From an archaeon (GTDB lineage Archaea; Thermoproteota; Nitrososphaeria; Nitrososphaerales; Gagatemarchaeaceae): a DNA stretch of 42,363 bases. The notes beneath the pieces are model-generated. The model was not told where the DNA came from, did no database searches, and saw only the letters and a list, made by a program, of their open reading frames with translations. The DNA is taken from NCBI GenBank assembly GCA_021791695.1, contig JAJYWC010000015.1, positions 1 to 42,363 of the forward strand, in the 5' to 3' direction. Both the position numbers and the translations under genes were made by a program. Shown in pieces: positions 16,384-24,863 of the stretch; positions within the stretch are counted from its first letter, which is position 1, and every line of letters begins with the position of its first letter.

Positions 16384-18150
16384 ATGTGCGGAATAATCGC
16401 CGGCGTCTCAGCCGAGGAGATAGCCCCCACGCTCATCGAGGGACTCAAGAGGGTAGAGTACAGGGGGTACGACTCTGCCGGAGTTGCTACCATCCACGAT
16501 GGCGTCATCGAATTGAGGAAGGACGTGGGCAGGGTTGGCGACCTCGAGAGGCTGCAAAAGGTCTCCGAGATGCAGGGAGAGGTGGGGATGGCCCACACGA
16601 GGTGGGCGACCCACGGAGGCGTGACCAAGGAGAATGCTCATCCGCACGTCTCGTGTCACGGAGAGGTGGCCGTCATCCACAATGGGATCATCGAGAACTA
16701 CCTTGAGCTGAAGCAGAGGCTAGCAAAGAAGGGCCACGTGTTCACGAGCGAGACGGACACGGAGGTAATCGCTCACCTCCTCGAGGAGGCCTACGGCCAG
16801 TCCAAGGACCCGCTCGAGGCGACGCTGAAGGCGATCAAGCCGCTCGTCGGCCAGTACGCCCTGGTGGTCATGTTCAGGGACCATCCCGGGACCCTGGTCG
16901 GGGCGCGCAACGACGCCCCGCTCATAATCGGGGTCGGCAAGAAAGAACTGTTCCTGGCCAGCGACGTCTTGGCGTTCATTTCGAGGACCGACCTTGCCGT
17001 GTTTCTGGAGAACAAGGAGGTCGCGGAGCTTACTCACCGCGGATACAAGGTCTTCAACACGCGAGGGGCCGAGGTAAAGAAGAAAGTCATACAGCTCGCA
17101 TGGGAGCTGTCCGACGTATCCAAGCTCGACTATGCGCACTACACCCTCAAGGAGATTCACGAGCAGCCGGAGACGGTTGCACGGGCGATGGTGCAGCGGC
17201 CGGAAAGCCTCGCCGCCTTCGCCGAGGCCATACGGGACGCTGGTTCGGTGATACTGACAGCGTCTGGTTCCAGCTACCACGCGGCACTGTTGCTAAGGAG
17301 TAGGCTCAGCAAGGATGCGAAGATCAGGTGCGATGCGGTCCTGGCCGGGGAGTTCGACGAGCACGAGCACTTCGTCGACAAGGACACGGTGATGGTGGTC
17401 TTCAGCCAGAGCGGCGAGACAGCAGACCTGCTCAACGCCGTAAAGGCGGGGAGGCGGTCAGGGGCGAAGGTACTCGCGGTCGTGAACGCCGCTGGTTCAT
17501 CGCTCGCCAGAGAGAGCGACGGAGTCCTGCTGCTCAACTGCGGGCCGGAGGTGGGGGTCGCGGCGACCAAGAGTTTCACATCCCAGGTGATGGTGGGCAA
17601 CCTGATAGCAGACGCGGTGGTCGGTCGCGATACCGTCGGAGACGCCAGGAAGGTAGCCGCCCAGGTCAGTCAGGCCCTGGAATCGGAGAAAGCGATACGC
17701 AAGGTCGCGGAGGAGCTGAGCGGAAGGACCGATTTCTACTTCATTGCGCGCGGCTCGCGCTATGCGGTCGCTCAGGAAGGAGCGCTGAAGCTCAAGGAGC
17801 TCGCGTACGTACACGCCGAGGGGATGCCCGCGAGCGAACTGAAGCACGGCACGCTCGCACTCATCGAGAAAGGGACGCCGGTGGTGGTCATAGCCCACAG
17901 CAGAGACGGTTTCAGCAACACCATCTCCAACGCGATGGAACTTCAGGCGCGCGGAGCCGAGATAATCGGCATTTCCGACAAGGAGGACCCGGTCTTCAAG
18001 CACTTCATACGTGTGCCACAGGCCGCCGACAGTGTCGTGCCCATACTCGAGGTCATTCCGCTGCAGCTACTGGCCTACTTCATGGCCACCGAGCTGAAGA
18101 ATGACCCCGACTATCCTCGCAACCTCGCAAAGTCGGTGACCGTAAGGTAG
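16384..18150 (+). CDS. glmS: Glutamine-fructose-6-phosphate aminotransferase (isomerizing)
   Basis: 588 residues. Makes glucosamine-6-phosphate from fructose-6-phosphate and glutamine, the entry to UDP-N-acetylglucosamine for surface glycans. The catalytic Cys follows the start (MCGIIAGV). RVEYRGYDSAGVA, HTRWATHGG and HNGIIENY mark the Ntn glutaminase domain. Two SIS domains follow (TASGSSYHAALLLRSRL, FSQSGETADLLNA, FIARGSRYAVAQEGALKLKE). The C-terminus ends DPDYPRNLAKSVTVR, as in the family. ATG 16384 is fixed by the need for Cys at position 2; the open frame from 16324 is longer only by chance. Confidence 0.97.
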   Translation: MCGIIAGVSAEEIAPTLIEGLKRVEYRGYDSAGVATIHDGVIELRKDVGRVGDLERLQKVSEMQGEVGMAHTRWATHGGVTKENAHPHVSCHGEVAVIHNGIIENYLELKQRLAKKGHVFTSETDTEVIAHLLEEAYGQSKDPLEATLKAIKPLVGQYALVVMFRDHPGTLVGARNDAPLIIGVGKKELFLASDVLAFISRTDLAVFLENKEVAELTHRGYKVFNTRGAEVKKKVIQLAWELSDVSKLDYAHYTLKEIHEQPETVARAMVQRPESLAAFAEAIRDAGSVILTASGSSYHAALLLRSRLSKDAKIRCDAVLAGEFDEHEHFVDKDTVMVVFSQSGETADLLNAVKAGRRSGAKVLAVVNAAGSSLARESDGVLLLNCGPEVGVAATKSFTSQVMVGNLIADAVVGRDTVGDARKVAAQVSQALESEKAIRKVAEELSGRTDFYFIARGSRYAVAQEGALKLKELAYVHAEGMPASELKHGTLALIEKGTPVVVIAHSRDGFSNTISNAMELQARGAEIIGISDKEDPVFKHFIRVPQAADSVVPILEVIPLQLLAYFMATELKNDPDYPRNLAKSVTVR

Positions 18151-18156
18151 GGACGG

Positions 18157-18657
18157 ATGGGCGCGATGACGAGCAAGGTCGTGAAGGAGCACGGGCAAGC
18201 CGGGCTGGACCTCATCAGACGGCGGATGGACGAGGGATGGAACCCTCCCATAGCCAAGCTCATAGGATTCAGGCTCACTCGGGCGGGAAAGGGGACAGCC
18301 ACGGTGGAGATGGAGGCCGGCCCACAGCACGCGAACCCAATGGGTACCCTCCACGGAGGCGTCATCTGCGACATCGCCGACGCCGCGATGGGAATAGCCT
18401 ACGTCACCACCCTCGAAGCCGGAGAGTCCTTCACGACCATGGAGCTCAAGGTGAACTTCCTGCGCCCGGTCTGGACGGGCCCCCTCTTCGCAAGGGCGAA
18501 GCTCATCAAGAAAGGGCGTACGACCGGCCTCGTCGCCTGCAGGGTCCTGGACGGCAAGGGGAGGCTCGCAGCGTTCGCGACCGGAACCTGCGTGACAATC
18601 GCGGCGGGGCCCGGAACAGGGCTGGCGCGCGTGAGACGCGAGAGCGCCCGGCAGTAG
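18157..18657 (+). CDS. PaaI-family hotdog thioesterase
   Basis: 166 residues; ATG 18157 or 18166. Single hotdog domain with GTLHGGVICDIADAAMG, where HGG and the following Asp/Glu region form the acyl-CoA hydrolase site. SFTTMELKVNFLRPVWTGPLFARAKLIKKG is the typical second half. The family hydrolyses acyl-CoA esters; the substrate cannot be told. It begins 6 bases after glmS, so the two are likely co-transcribed. Confidence 0.88.
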   Translation: MGAMTSKVVKEHGQAGLDLIRRRMDEGWNPPIAKLIGFRLTRAGKGTATVEMEAGPQHANPMGTLHGGVICDIADAAMGIAYVTTLEAGESFTTMELKVNFLRPVWTGPLFARAKLIKKGRTTGLVACRVLDGKGRLAAFATGTCVTIAAGPGTGLARVRRESARQ

Positions 18658-18696
18658 CATGCGGCCGCTAAGGGATTAATATCGTTCAGGGGAAGG

Positions 18697-19725
18697 GTGG
18701 TTGTGCAAGACCGCAAGAGGTTCCTGTCCAACCCAGAGAAGGCGATAGAGGTTGGGAAGAAGAGCGTATCGAAGCTGCTGGAGGACATGGCGGAGACAGG
18801 GTTCCAGGGCAAGAGGCTTGGCGAAGCCGCAAGAATATGGAGCGAGATGGTCCAGCAGAAGGACCTGACGATCTTCATGGGCTACTCTGGGTCGCTCAGC
18901 ACGACGGGCCAGTGGAAGCTGGTCAGGTGGCTAATCGAGAACCGCTTCATCGACGTGCTTGTGAGCACCGGCGCCAATATCTCGGAGGACATCATGGAGG
19001 CCATGGGCAACAAGTACTACCAGGGTACGTGGCTCGCGAACGACGAAGAGCTGCTCGAAGCAAAGATCGACAGGTTCTATGACATCTATGCGGACGAATA
19101 CGAGTACAGAGAGCTCGAGGGGCTGATAAGGAAATTCGCGAGCACGCTCGACCCCAAGGGGGTGTACTCGACCAGGGAGTTCCTGAACATGTTCGGAGAG
19201 TACCAGTGGAAGAAGGGGGTGAAGAGCATCACGGCGACCGCATGGAAGTACGGAGTGCCGGTCTACTCTCCCGGGCTCATCGACAGCGGATACGGCGTGG
19301 CGCTCAGCCTGCTGAAGAGGGAAGAAGGCAAACTCATCCGGCTCGACCAGACGAAGGACATGGAAGAACTAGGTCAGATCGCCGAGAAGACGAAGAAGAC
19401 TGGTGTGGTCTACGTGGGCGGGGGAGTCCCGAAGGATACCATCCAGCTAGCCACGATAATCAAGTCCCTCTCCGAGGGAGGGGAGGAGGCGACGCCTCAC
19501 GAGTATGCCATCCAGATTACCACCGACAGCCCACAGTGGGGAGGGCTCTCTGGATGCACTCTCGAGGAGGCGATAAGCTGGGGAAAGATTGCTCCGGATT
19601 CAACGAGGAGCGTGGTCTATTGCGATGCGACGATCGCCCTTCCGCTCATAACGCAAGCAATGAGCGAACGGGTGACGATGAGGACGGACCCGCCGGACCT
19701 AAAATGGGTCTTCGGTAAGAAGTAA
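18697..19725 (+). CDS. dys: Deoxyhypusine synthase
   Basis: About 342 residues. Transfers the aminobutyl group of spermidine to a lysine of aIF5A, the first step of hypusine formation. VSTGANISEDI (NAD site), FLNMFGEYQ, GLIDSGYGVAL and the catalytic-lysine motif EAISWGKI are present, followed by VYCDATIALPL. Start: GTG 18697 or GTG 18703. A TATA-like ATTAATAT near 18675-18682 would put the transcript start close to 18703, favouring a leaderless mRNA from the second GTG. The target aIF5A is not in this window. Confidence 0.95.
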   Translation: MVVQDRKRFLSNPEKAIEVGKKSVSKLLEDMAETGFQGKRLGEAARIWSEMVQQKDLTIFMGYSGSLSTTGQWKLVRWLIENRFIDVLVSTGANISEDIMEAMGNKYYQGTWLANDEELLEAKIDRFYDIYADEYEYRELEGLIRKFASTLDPKGVYSTREFLNMFGEYQWKKGVKSITATAWKYGVPVYSPGLIDSGYGVALSLLKREEGKLIRLDQTKDMEELGQIAEKTKKTGVVYVGGGVPKDTIQLATIIKSLSEGGEEATPHEYAIQITTDSPQWGGLSGCTLEEAISWGKIAPDSTRSVVYCDATIALPLITQAMSERVTMRTDPPDLKWVFGKK

Positions 19726-19758
19726 AAGAATTAATTCCGCCGCACGCCAGCGTCTCGT

Positions 19759-20514
19759 ATGCCATCGGCGCCCCAGCGCGTGCAGATAGTAGATACCGGG
19801 CCAAAGGGCAACAAACCCACCGTCATCGTGGGAGTACCCGAGGCGGGACTGGTCGGGACGATCGCGTCGTCCTATCTTGTGGAACAGCTGAAGCTCGAGG
19901 AGAGGGGGTTCATCGATTCTGACCTGATGCCGCCGGTGATGGTGGTACACAGTTCGGTGGTGAGATACCCGCTCCACATCTTCGGGAAGGGCAACCTTAT
20001 CGTGGTCCTCTCCGAGGTTCCTCTCGTTGGGAGGCTGGCCGTCGAGGTCTCGAAGGAGGTGGCTGCCTGGGCAAAGTCGCTCAAGGCAGACCGCGTGGTC
20101 GGTATCTCGGGCGCCCCGTCGAACGAGAGGGAGCAGACGCAGGGAGACGGCAAGTCGGCTGTGGTCGGGGTGGGTAACGACCAAGAATCGATCGAGGCGG
20201 TGAAGGCCAGCGGTGCGCTTCCCTTCGAAGACGGGGTGATATCGGGTTTCTACGCGAGTCTCATGAAGTACTGCACCCGCGACCAGCAGTCCGCGGTCGT
20301 GCTGCTGGCCGAGTCGCTGGCTCAGTTCCCCGACCCCGGCGCCGCCGTCTCGATAATCGACTCGCTCAACAAGCTGCTTTCACTGAAGGTCGACACCAAG
20401 CCTCTCGTGCAGGAGGCCGAGGGGATAAGGCTCAGGACGAGAGAGCTGATGCAGCAGACCCAGCAGGCACAACAGCAACCCGGGGCGACGAGCGGGGGCT
20501 CGGCCTACAGATAG
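19759..20514 (+). CDS. PAC2-family protein (proteasome assembly chaperone-like)
   Basis: 251 residues. IVGVPEAGLVGTIASSYLVEQL, MVVHSSVVRYPLHIFG, VVLSEVP, VVGISGAPSNE and DGVISGFYASL are PAC2 (COG2047) features. Archaeal members are thought to act as proteasome assembly chaperones. The C-terminus is Gln-rich and probably flexible. A TATA-like AATTAATT at 19729-19736 predicts a leaderless transcript at ATG 19759. Confidence 0.88.
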   Translation: MPSAPQRVQIVDTGPKGNKPTVIVGVPEAGLVGTIASSYLVEQLKLEERGFIDSDLMPPVMVVHSSVVRYPLHIFGKGNLIVVLSEVPLVGRLAVEVSKEVAAWAKSLKADRVVGISGAPSNEREQTQGDGKSAVVGVGNDQESIEAVKASGALPFEDGVISGFYASLMKYCTRDQQSAVVLLAESLAQFPDPGAAVSIIDSLNKLLSLKVDTKPLVQEAEGIRLRTRELMQQTQQAQQQPGATSGGSAYR

Positions 20515-20519
20515 GTGAT

Positions 20520-20966
20520 ATGATGCCGGGCGAAGACGACGACATCGAGCAGTCCACGGGAGACTTGGGCAGGATGTTCACCGAGGCGTTCTCCGCGATG
20601 GGGACTTCGCTTTTCGGACCGTTCTCGGCCAGTCTCAGACCCCTGTCGAGGGTCGTGGTGGACAACGAATCGGTCACCGTGACCTTCGACCTCCCGGGAG
20701 TCTCCAAGGAGGGAGTCTCGGTTGTGTGCACGCAGGACTTTGTGAGCATCGAGGCGGAGGGGAGAAAGCACTCCGGGTCTGCAGGTCAGGCAGGCAGGGT
20801 CAGCTCGGTCGAGTACGTGAAGTACTCGGAGAGGGTCGCCCTGCCTGTCCTTGTGGACCCTGACCGGGGGAGCGCCAGGTTCCGAAACGGTATCATCGTA
20901 GTGAAGGTGCCGAGGCTGCGGAGCGGCAGGCAGCTAAAGGTCGCGGGCGCCCAAGACAAAAAGTGA
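20520..20966 (+). CDS. Hsp20/alpha-crystallin-type small heat shock protein
   Basis: About 148 residues; ATG 20520 or 20523, with GGTGA just upstream. The acidic N-terminus (EDDDIEQSTGD) leads to a crystallin domain: RVVVDNESVTVTFDLPGVSKEGVSV, YSERVALPVLVDPDRGSARFRNGIIVVKVPR. The family IxI-like tail is not obvious. It follows the PAC2 gene after 5 bases, so a protein-quality-control pair is plausible. Confidence 0.88.
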   Translation: MMPGEDDDIEQSTGDLGRMFTEAFSAMGTSLFGPFSASLRPLSRVVVDNESVTVTFDLPGVSKEGVSVVCTQDFVSIEAEGRKHSGSAGQAGRVSSVEYVKYSERVALPVLVDPDRGSARFRNGIIVVKVPRLRSGRQLKVAGAQDKK

Positions 20967-21028
20967 GCGGCGCAGGAGCCCTGCGGAGTTAAAATAGTGG
21001 CCTCGCAAATCCGTCTGAGAATCTTGCA

Positions 21029-22021
21029 ATGGTCTTCCGCGTTTACGTAACGAGCAACGAGGTCCCCGAGACGGCGCTGGAGATGGTCAGGAAGGTGGCC
21101 GAAGTCAGGATAAACCCAGCCTACGGCACGCCCTCGAAGGAGACGCTCCTGAAGGAGGTGACCGACATCGACGGACTATTCTGCAATATAACAGAGAAGG
21201 TGGACGCGCCCCTCCTGGATGCGGCAAAGAAGCTGAAGATCGTGGCTAGTATGTCCGTGGGCTTTGACCACATCGACCTCGACGCGGCCACGAAGCTGGG
21301 AATCCTCGCGACGCACACCCCCGGCGTCCTGACCGAGGCGGTGGCAGACGAGACGCTCGGTCTGATGCTGGCGGTCTCGCGAAGACTCGTCGAGGGAGAC
21401 CGCTATGTGAGGGACGGCTCCTGGAAGCTCAAGTGGAGCCCTATGCTGATGGTCGGGAGGGACGTGTATTCCAAGACGCTTGGGATATACGGCCTCGGCA
21501 GGATTGGCATCGCCGTCGCGAAGAGGGCGAAGGGATTCGGCATGAGGATCGTCTACTACGACGCGTTCCGGAACGCGGACGCGGAGAAGAGCCTGGGGAT
21601 CGAGTTCAGGTCGAAGGAGGAGGTCATCCGCGAGAGCGACTACCTGTCTGTCCACGTGCCCCTTCTGCCGGAGACCAGGAACAGCATCAGCACGAAGGAG
21701 TTGGAGATGATGAAGCCCACCGCCTACCTGATCAACACCGCAAGGGGAGGGGTCGTTGACGAGAAGGCTCTCATCGAGGCGCTCAGGACGGGCAGGATAG
21801 CGGGCGCAGGGCTCGACGTCTTTGAGAGGGAGCCGGTTGACGTGGATAACCCACTGCTGAAGATGAAGAACGTGGTCGTCGAACCGCACCTGGCGAGCGG
21901 TTCGATCGAGAGCAGGACTGCGATGGCGGTCCTCGCGGCGCAGAACCTGGTCGCTGGTCTGAAGGGCGAAGTGCCACCCAACCTCGTCAACAAGCAGGTG
22001 CTAGAAAGGAGGAGGACCTGA
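21029..22021 (+). CDS. D-isomer 2-hydroxyacid dehydrogenase (glyoxylate/hydroxypyruvate reductase type)
   Basis: 330 residues. The NAD(P)-binding glycine motif is LGIYGLGRIGIAVAKRA. The catalytic triad appears as Arg in INTARGGVVDE, Glu in GLDVFEREP and His in VVEPHLASGS. SVGFDHIDLDAA and HTPGVLTEAVADETLGLMLA place it with archaeal glyoxylate reductases. Substrate is inferred from family only. GTTAAAATAG near 20988-20997 is a TATA candidate. Confidence 0.9.
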   Translation: MVFRVYVTSNEVPETALEMVRKVAEVRINPAYGTPSKETLLKEVTDIDGLFCNITEKVDAPLLDAAKKLKIVASMSVGFDHIDLDAATKLGILATHTPGVLTEAVADETLGLMLAVSRRLVEGDRYVRDGSWKLKWSPMLMVGRDVYSKTLGIYGLGRIGIAVAKRAKGFGMRIVYYDAFRNADAEKSLGIEFRSKEEVIRESDYLSVHVPLLPETRNSISTKELEMMKPTAYLINTARGGVVDEKALIEALRTGRIAGAGLDVFEREPVDVDNPLLKMKNVVVEPHLASGSIESRTAMAVLAAQNLVAGLKGEVPPNLVNKQVLERRRT

Positions 22022-22023
22022 GG

Positions 22024-22461
22024 ATGCACTACGAGGGCGCCTTCGACGTTGCGGGTTCGAAGGAGAAGGTCTACGAGTTCGTCAACGACCCGAAGAAGGT
22101 CACGACGATATTTCCGGACGTCCAGAGCGTCAGGGTCATCGACGAGGACAACTTCCAGCTCAAGGCGAAGGTCGGCATGTCGTTCATCAAGGGGACGATG
22201 GACGTCAAGCTCACCATCGTAGAGAAGAAGAAGCCTACCTTCTCGAAGCTCAAGGCGAGAGGGACAGGCCTGAACAGCGTGGTCGACCTCGAGAGCAGCT
22301 TCACGCTAGAGGACGGACCGAACGGCGGGACTCATGTGAAGTGGGCGGCGGACGCAAAGATCAGCGGTATGATGGCGAGCGTCGGCTCCAGGCTCATCGA
22401 CTCGCAGGCCGACAAGTACGTGAAGCAGATCATCGGTTCGCTCGAGAAGAAGCTCTCTTAG
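22024..22461 (+). CDS. CoxG-like SRPBCC protein
   Basis: 145 residues, one START/SRPBCC domain: HYEGAFDVAGSKEKVYEFVNDP, FPDVQSV, AKVGMSFIKGTMDVKLTIVE and THVKWAADAKISGMMASVGS. The CoxG family is linked to aerobic CO dehydrogenase-type molybdoenzymes, possibly in membrane attachment or maturation. It begins 2 bases after the dehydrogenase stop. Its stop codon overlaps the stop of the oppositely oriented CoxL-like gene, consistent with a functional link. Confidence 0.88.
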   Translation: MHYEGAFDVAGSKEKVYEFVNDPKKVTTIFPDVQSVRVIDEDNFQLKAKVGMSFIKGTMDVKLTIVEKKKPTFSKLKARGTGLNSVVDLESSFTLEDGPNGGTHVKWAADAKISGMMASVGSRLIDSQADKYVKQIIGSLEKKLS

Positions 22462-24827
22462 CCCTTCTTCGCGCCCTTGATCAGGGACCTGATGTAGTCA
22501 GGCCTGAGGGGCATCTTCTCGACTACGACGCCATACTCTGACAGCGCGTCCTCGACCGCATTGACGAGGACAGGCGTTGCAGCGATCGCTCCCGCCTCGC
22601 CGATTCCCTTGACCCCCATGGGGTTGGAGTAGGCCGGGGTCTCGGTCCTCTCCCAGACCATCTCCGGAATCGTGTCCGCCGATGGCAGTAGATAGTCGGC
22701 GAGGGTCGACGTCAGTAGCTGGCCGTTCTCGTCGTAGAGCAGTTCCTCGAGCATGGCCTGGCCCAGCCCCTGCGCCACCCCCCCGTGGACCTGTCCCTCG
22801 ACCAGCATCGGGTTCAGGACCTTCCCACAGTCATCTATTGCGAAGTACTTCAGGAGCTTGACCACGCCCGTCTCCCTGTCGACCTCCACCACAGCGAGGT
22901 GCGTACCGAACGGGAACGTGAAGTTGGGTGGAGCGTATGCGGTATACTCGAAGAGGGTGGACTCCATCCCCTGCGGTATCTTCTCGGGATTGTAGGCGAG
23001 CTCTGTCACTTCCTTGAAGGTCAGTGCCCTGCTCCGCCCTCCCTCTGGGTAGATCTTGCCGTCGTCGAAGACCATCCTGGTGGACGTGGAGACGTTGAGC
23101 GCGTGTGCGGCTATCTTGGCCATCTTCTCCTTGATCTTGCGGGAGGAGATGAGTACGGCGGCCCCCGTGAGCGCCGCGGACCTGCTCCCGGCCGTCATCG
23201 TGCTCCACGGGAGCATGTCGGTGTCTCCGTGGCGGACGACGAAGTGGTTGGGGTCGAGACCGAGCTCGTCGGCCGCGAGCTGGATCATGGATATGGCGTG
23301 TCCCTGCCCGTGGGGATGCCCGCCGATCGTCAGTACGACGCCTCCGTCGTTGAGGACGGTCACGGCTGCGGTCTGAGGCGTCCCCGGCGCGAATCCGCAT
23401 ATCTCTGTCCAGGTGCATATCCCAATCCCGAAAAGACGGCCCGCGGCCTTGGCTTCCCTCTGCTGCTGCCTCAGTTTCTGGTAGCCTGAGACCTGGAGGG
23501 CCTTGGCGAGATTGAGCTCGTAGTCAGCGGAGTCGTAGGTGTAGCCTCCGGGTGTCTTGAACGGAAACTTCTCCTTGCTGATGTAGTTAGCCTGCCTCAC
23601 CCTGACCGGGTCGAGCTTGAGCTTCGAGGCAAGCACGTTCATCGCACGCTCGATGAGGTAGGCGGCCTCGGGTCGGCCGGCACCCCTGTACGCGCCGTGC
23701 GGGACCTTGTTCGTGAATATCGAGTAGATGTCCGCCTCGTAGGCGGGGATGTCGTAGACGCCGGTCCCCATCTTGTCCGTGAGTTCAGGGAGGAAGGTCG
23801 TCGTCCCGTCGGAGTAGGCGCCGCCGTCTGAGAGAATCTTGATCTTGTAGCCGAGAATCTTCCCGTTCTTCTGTACGGCGAGCTCCGCCCACTGCTTCTG
23901 ACCTCTTCCGTGGGTCATGGTCATCATGTGCTCGCGCCGCGTCTCCTCCCACTTTATCGGGCGGCGTAGGAGCTTCGCAGCGAAGGCAATCACGACGTCT
24001 TCGGGATACGGGGCCGCCTTTCCTCCAAAGCCGCCTCCCGTGTCGGGGGCGATCAGCCTGATGCTAGAGTCCTCCATCCCGAGCAGTCCGGCGATGCTGT
24101 TCCTGAGGTTGTGCGGGTCCTGTGTGGAGAGCCAGACCGTGAGCAGGCCCTCACCCTCGCTGTACGACGCAGCTACCCCCCTCGGCTCCAGGGAGACAGG
24201 ATGGACGCGCTGGTTGAGGAGCGAGACCTTGACTACGACGTCAGCCTTGCGGAAGGCCGCGTCGATATCGCCGACCCTGTGCACGTAGTGATGCGCAATG
24301 TTGTCCGAGAAGCCGGGATGGACACGGGGGGAGTCGGGCTTCAGGGCGGCCTCGACGTCGACCACCGCGTCGAGAGGTTCGTACTCGACCTCGACCGCCT
24401 CCGCAGCGTCAACGGCCGCGTACATGCTCTCCGCAAACACCACCGCGACGGCTTCGCCGACGAAATTGACCTCGCCCATCGCGAGAGCCTTCCTGACCGT
24501 CGCCTTCTTGCCGTGGGTGTCGGCCGAGCCCCCTCCCTCTCCTCCTGCCGTGTCGACCGTCGGCATGTTCTTCACCTTGCCGTCCAAGTCCTTCCCCGAG
24601 AGCGCCGCCGCAACCCCGGGCAGCCGGAGGGCGGGCGAGACGTCGACCTTGAGGATCTTCGCGTGGGCGTGCGGGCTGCGGACGAAGGCCGCGTAGAGCA
24701 TTTCTGGCAGCCGCAGGTCGTCGAGATACATCCCGGAACCGGTTATGAACTTGGGGTCCTCGGTCCTCTTCAGAGACTGTCCTACGAGCCGCTTACCTTT
24801 CTGAACGGTAACCTGTGCCGATGCCAT
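22458..24827 (-). CDS. Xanthine dehydrogenase-family molybdopterin subunit, form II CoxL-like
   Basis: 789 residues, normal for the large catalytic subunit. GQSLKRTEDPKFITGSGMYLDD opens the aldehyde-oxidase hammerhead domain. DTGGGFGGK, GHPHGQGHAI and the catalytic-glutamate motif GIGEAGAIAATPVLVNAV bind the molybdenum cofactor. The active-site loop reads HGAYRGAGRPEA. AYRGAGR is the form II signature; form I CO dehydrogenase has AYxCSFR. The enzyme may therefore oxidise an aldehyde, purine or other substrate rather than CO. The iron-sulfur (CoxS) and FAD (CoxM) subunits are not next to it. Confidence 0.92.
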   Translation of the reverse strand: MASAQVTVQKGKRLVGQSLKRTEDPKFITGSGMYLDDLRLPEMLYAAFVRSPHAHAKILKVDVSPALRLPGVAAALSGKDLDGKVKNMPTVDTAGGEGGGSADTHGKKATVRKALAMGEVNFVGEAVAVVFAESMYAAVDAAEAVEVEYEPLDAVVDVEAALKPDSPRVHPGFSDNIAHHYVHRVGDIDAAFRKADVVVKVSLLNQRVHPVSLEPRGVAASYSEGEGLLTVWLSTQDPHNLRNSIAGLLGMEDSSIRLIAPDTGGGFGGKAAPYPEDVVIAFAAKLLRRPIKWEETRREHMMTMTHGRGQKQWAELAVQKNGKILGYKIKILSDGGAYSDGTTTFLPELTDKMGTGVYDIPAYEADIYSIFTNKVPHGAYRGAGRPEAAYLIERAMNVLASKLKLDPVRVRQANYISKEKFPFKTPGGYTYDSADYELNLAKALQVSGYQKLRQQQREAKAAGRLFGIGICTWTEICGFAPGTPQTAAVTVLNDGGVVLTIGGHPHGQGHAISMIQLAADELGLDPNHFVVRHGDTDMLPWSTMTAGSRSAALTGAAVLISSRKIKEKMAKIAAHALNVSTSTRMVFDDGKIYPEGGRSRALTFKEVTELAYNPEKIPQGMESTLFEYTAYAPPNFTFPFGTHLAVVEVDRETGVVKLLKYFAIDDCGKVLNPMLVEGQVHGGVAQGLGQAMLEELLYDENGQLLTSTLADYLLPSADTIPEMVWERTETPAYSNPMGVKGIGEAGAIAATPVLVNAVEDALSEYGVVVEKMPLRPDYIRSLIKGAKKG

Positions 24828-24863
24828 CGAAGAAGGTTGCGAGCTCTACGTTAAGAAACTTTG

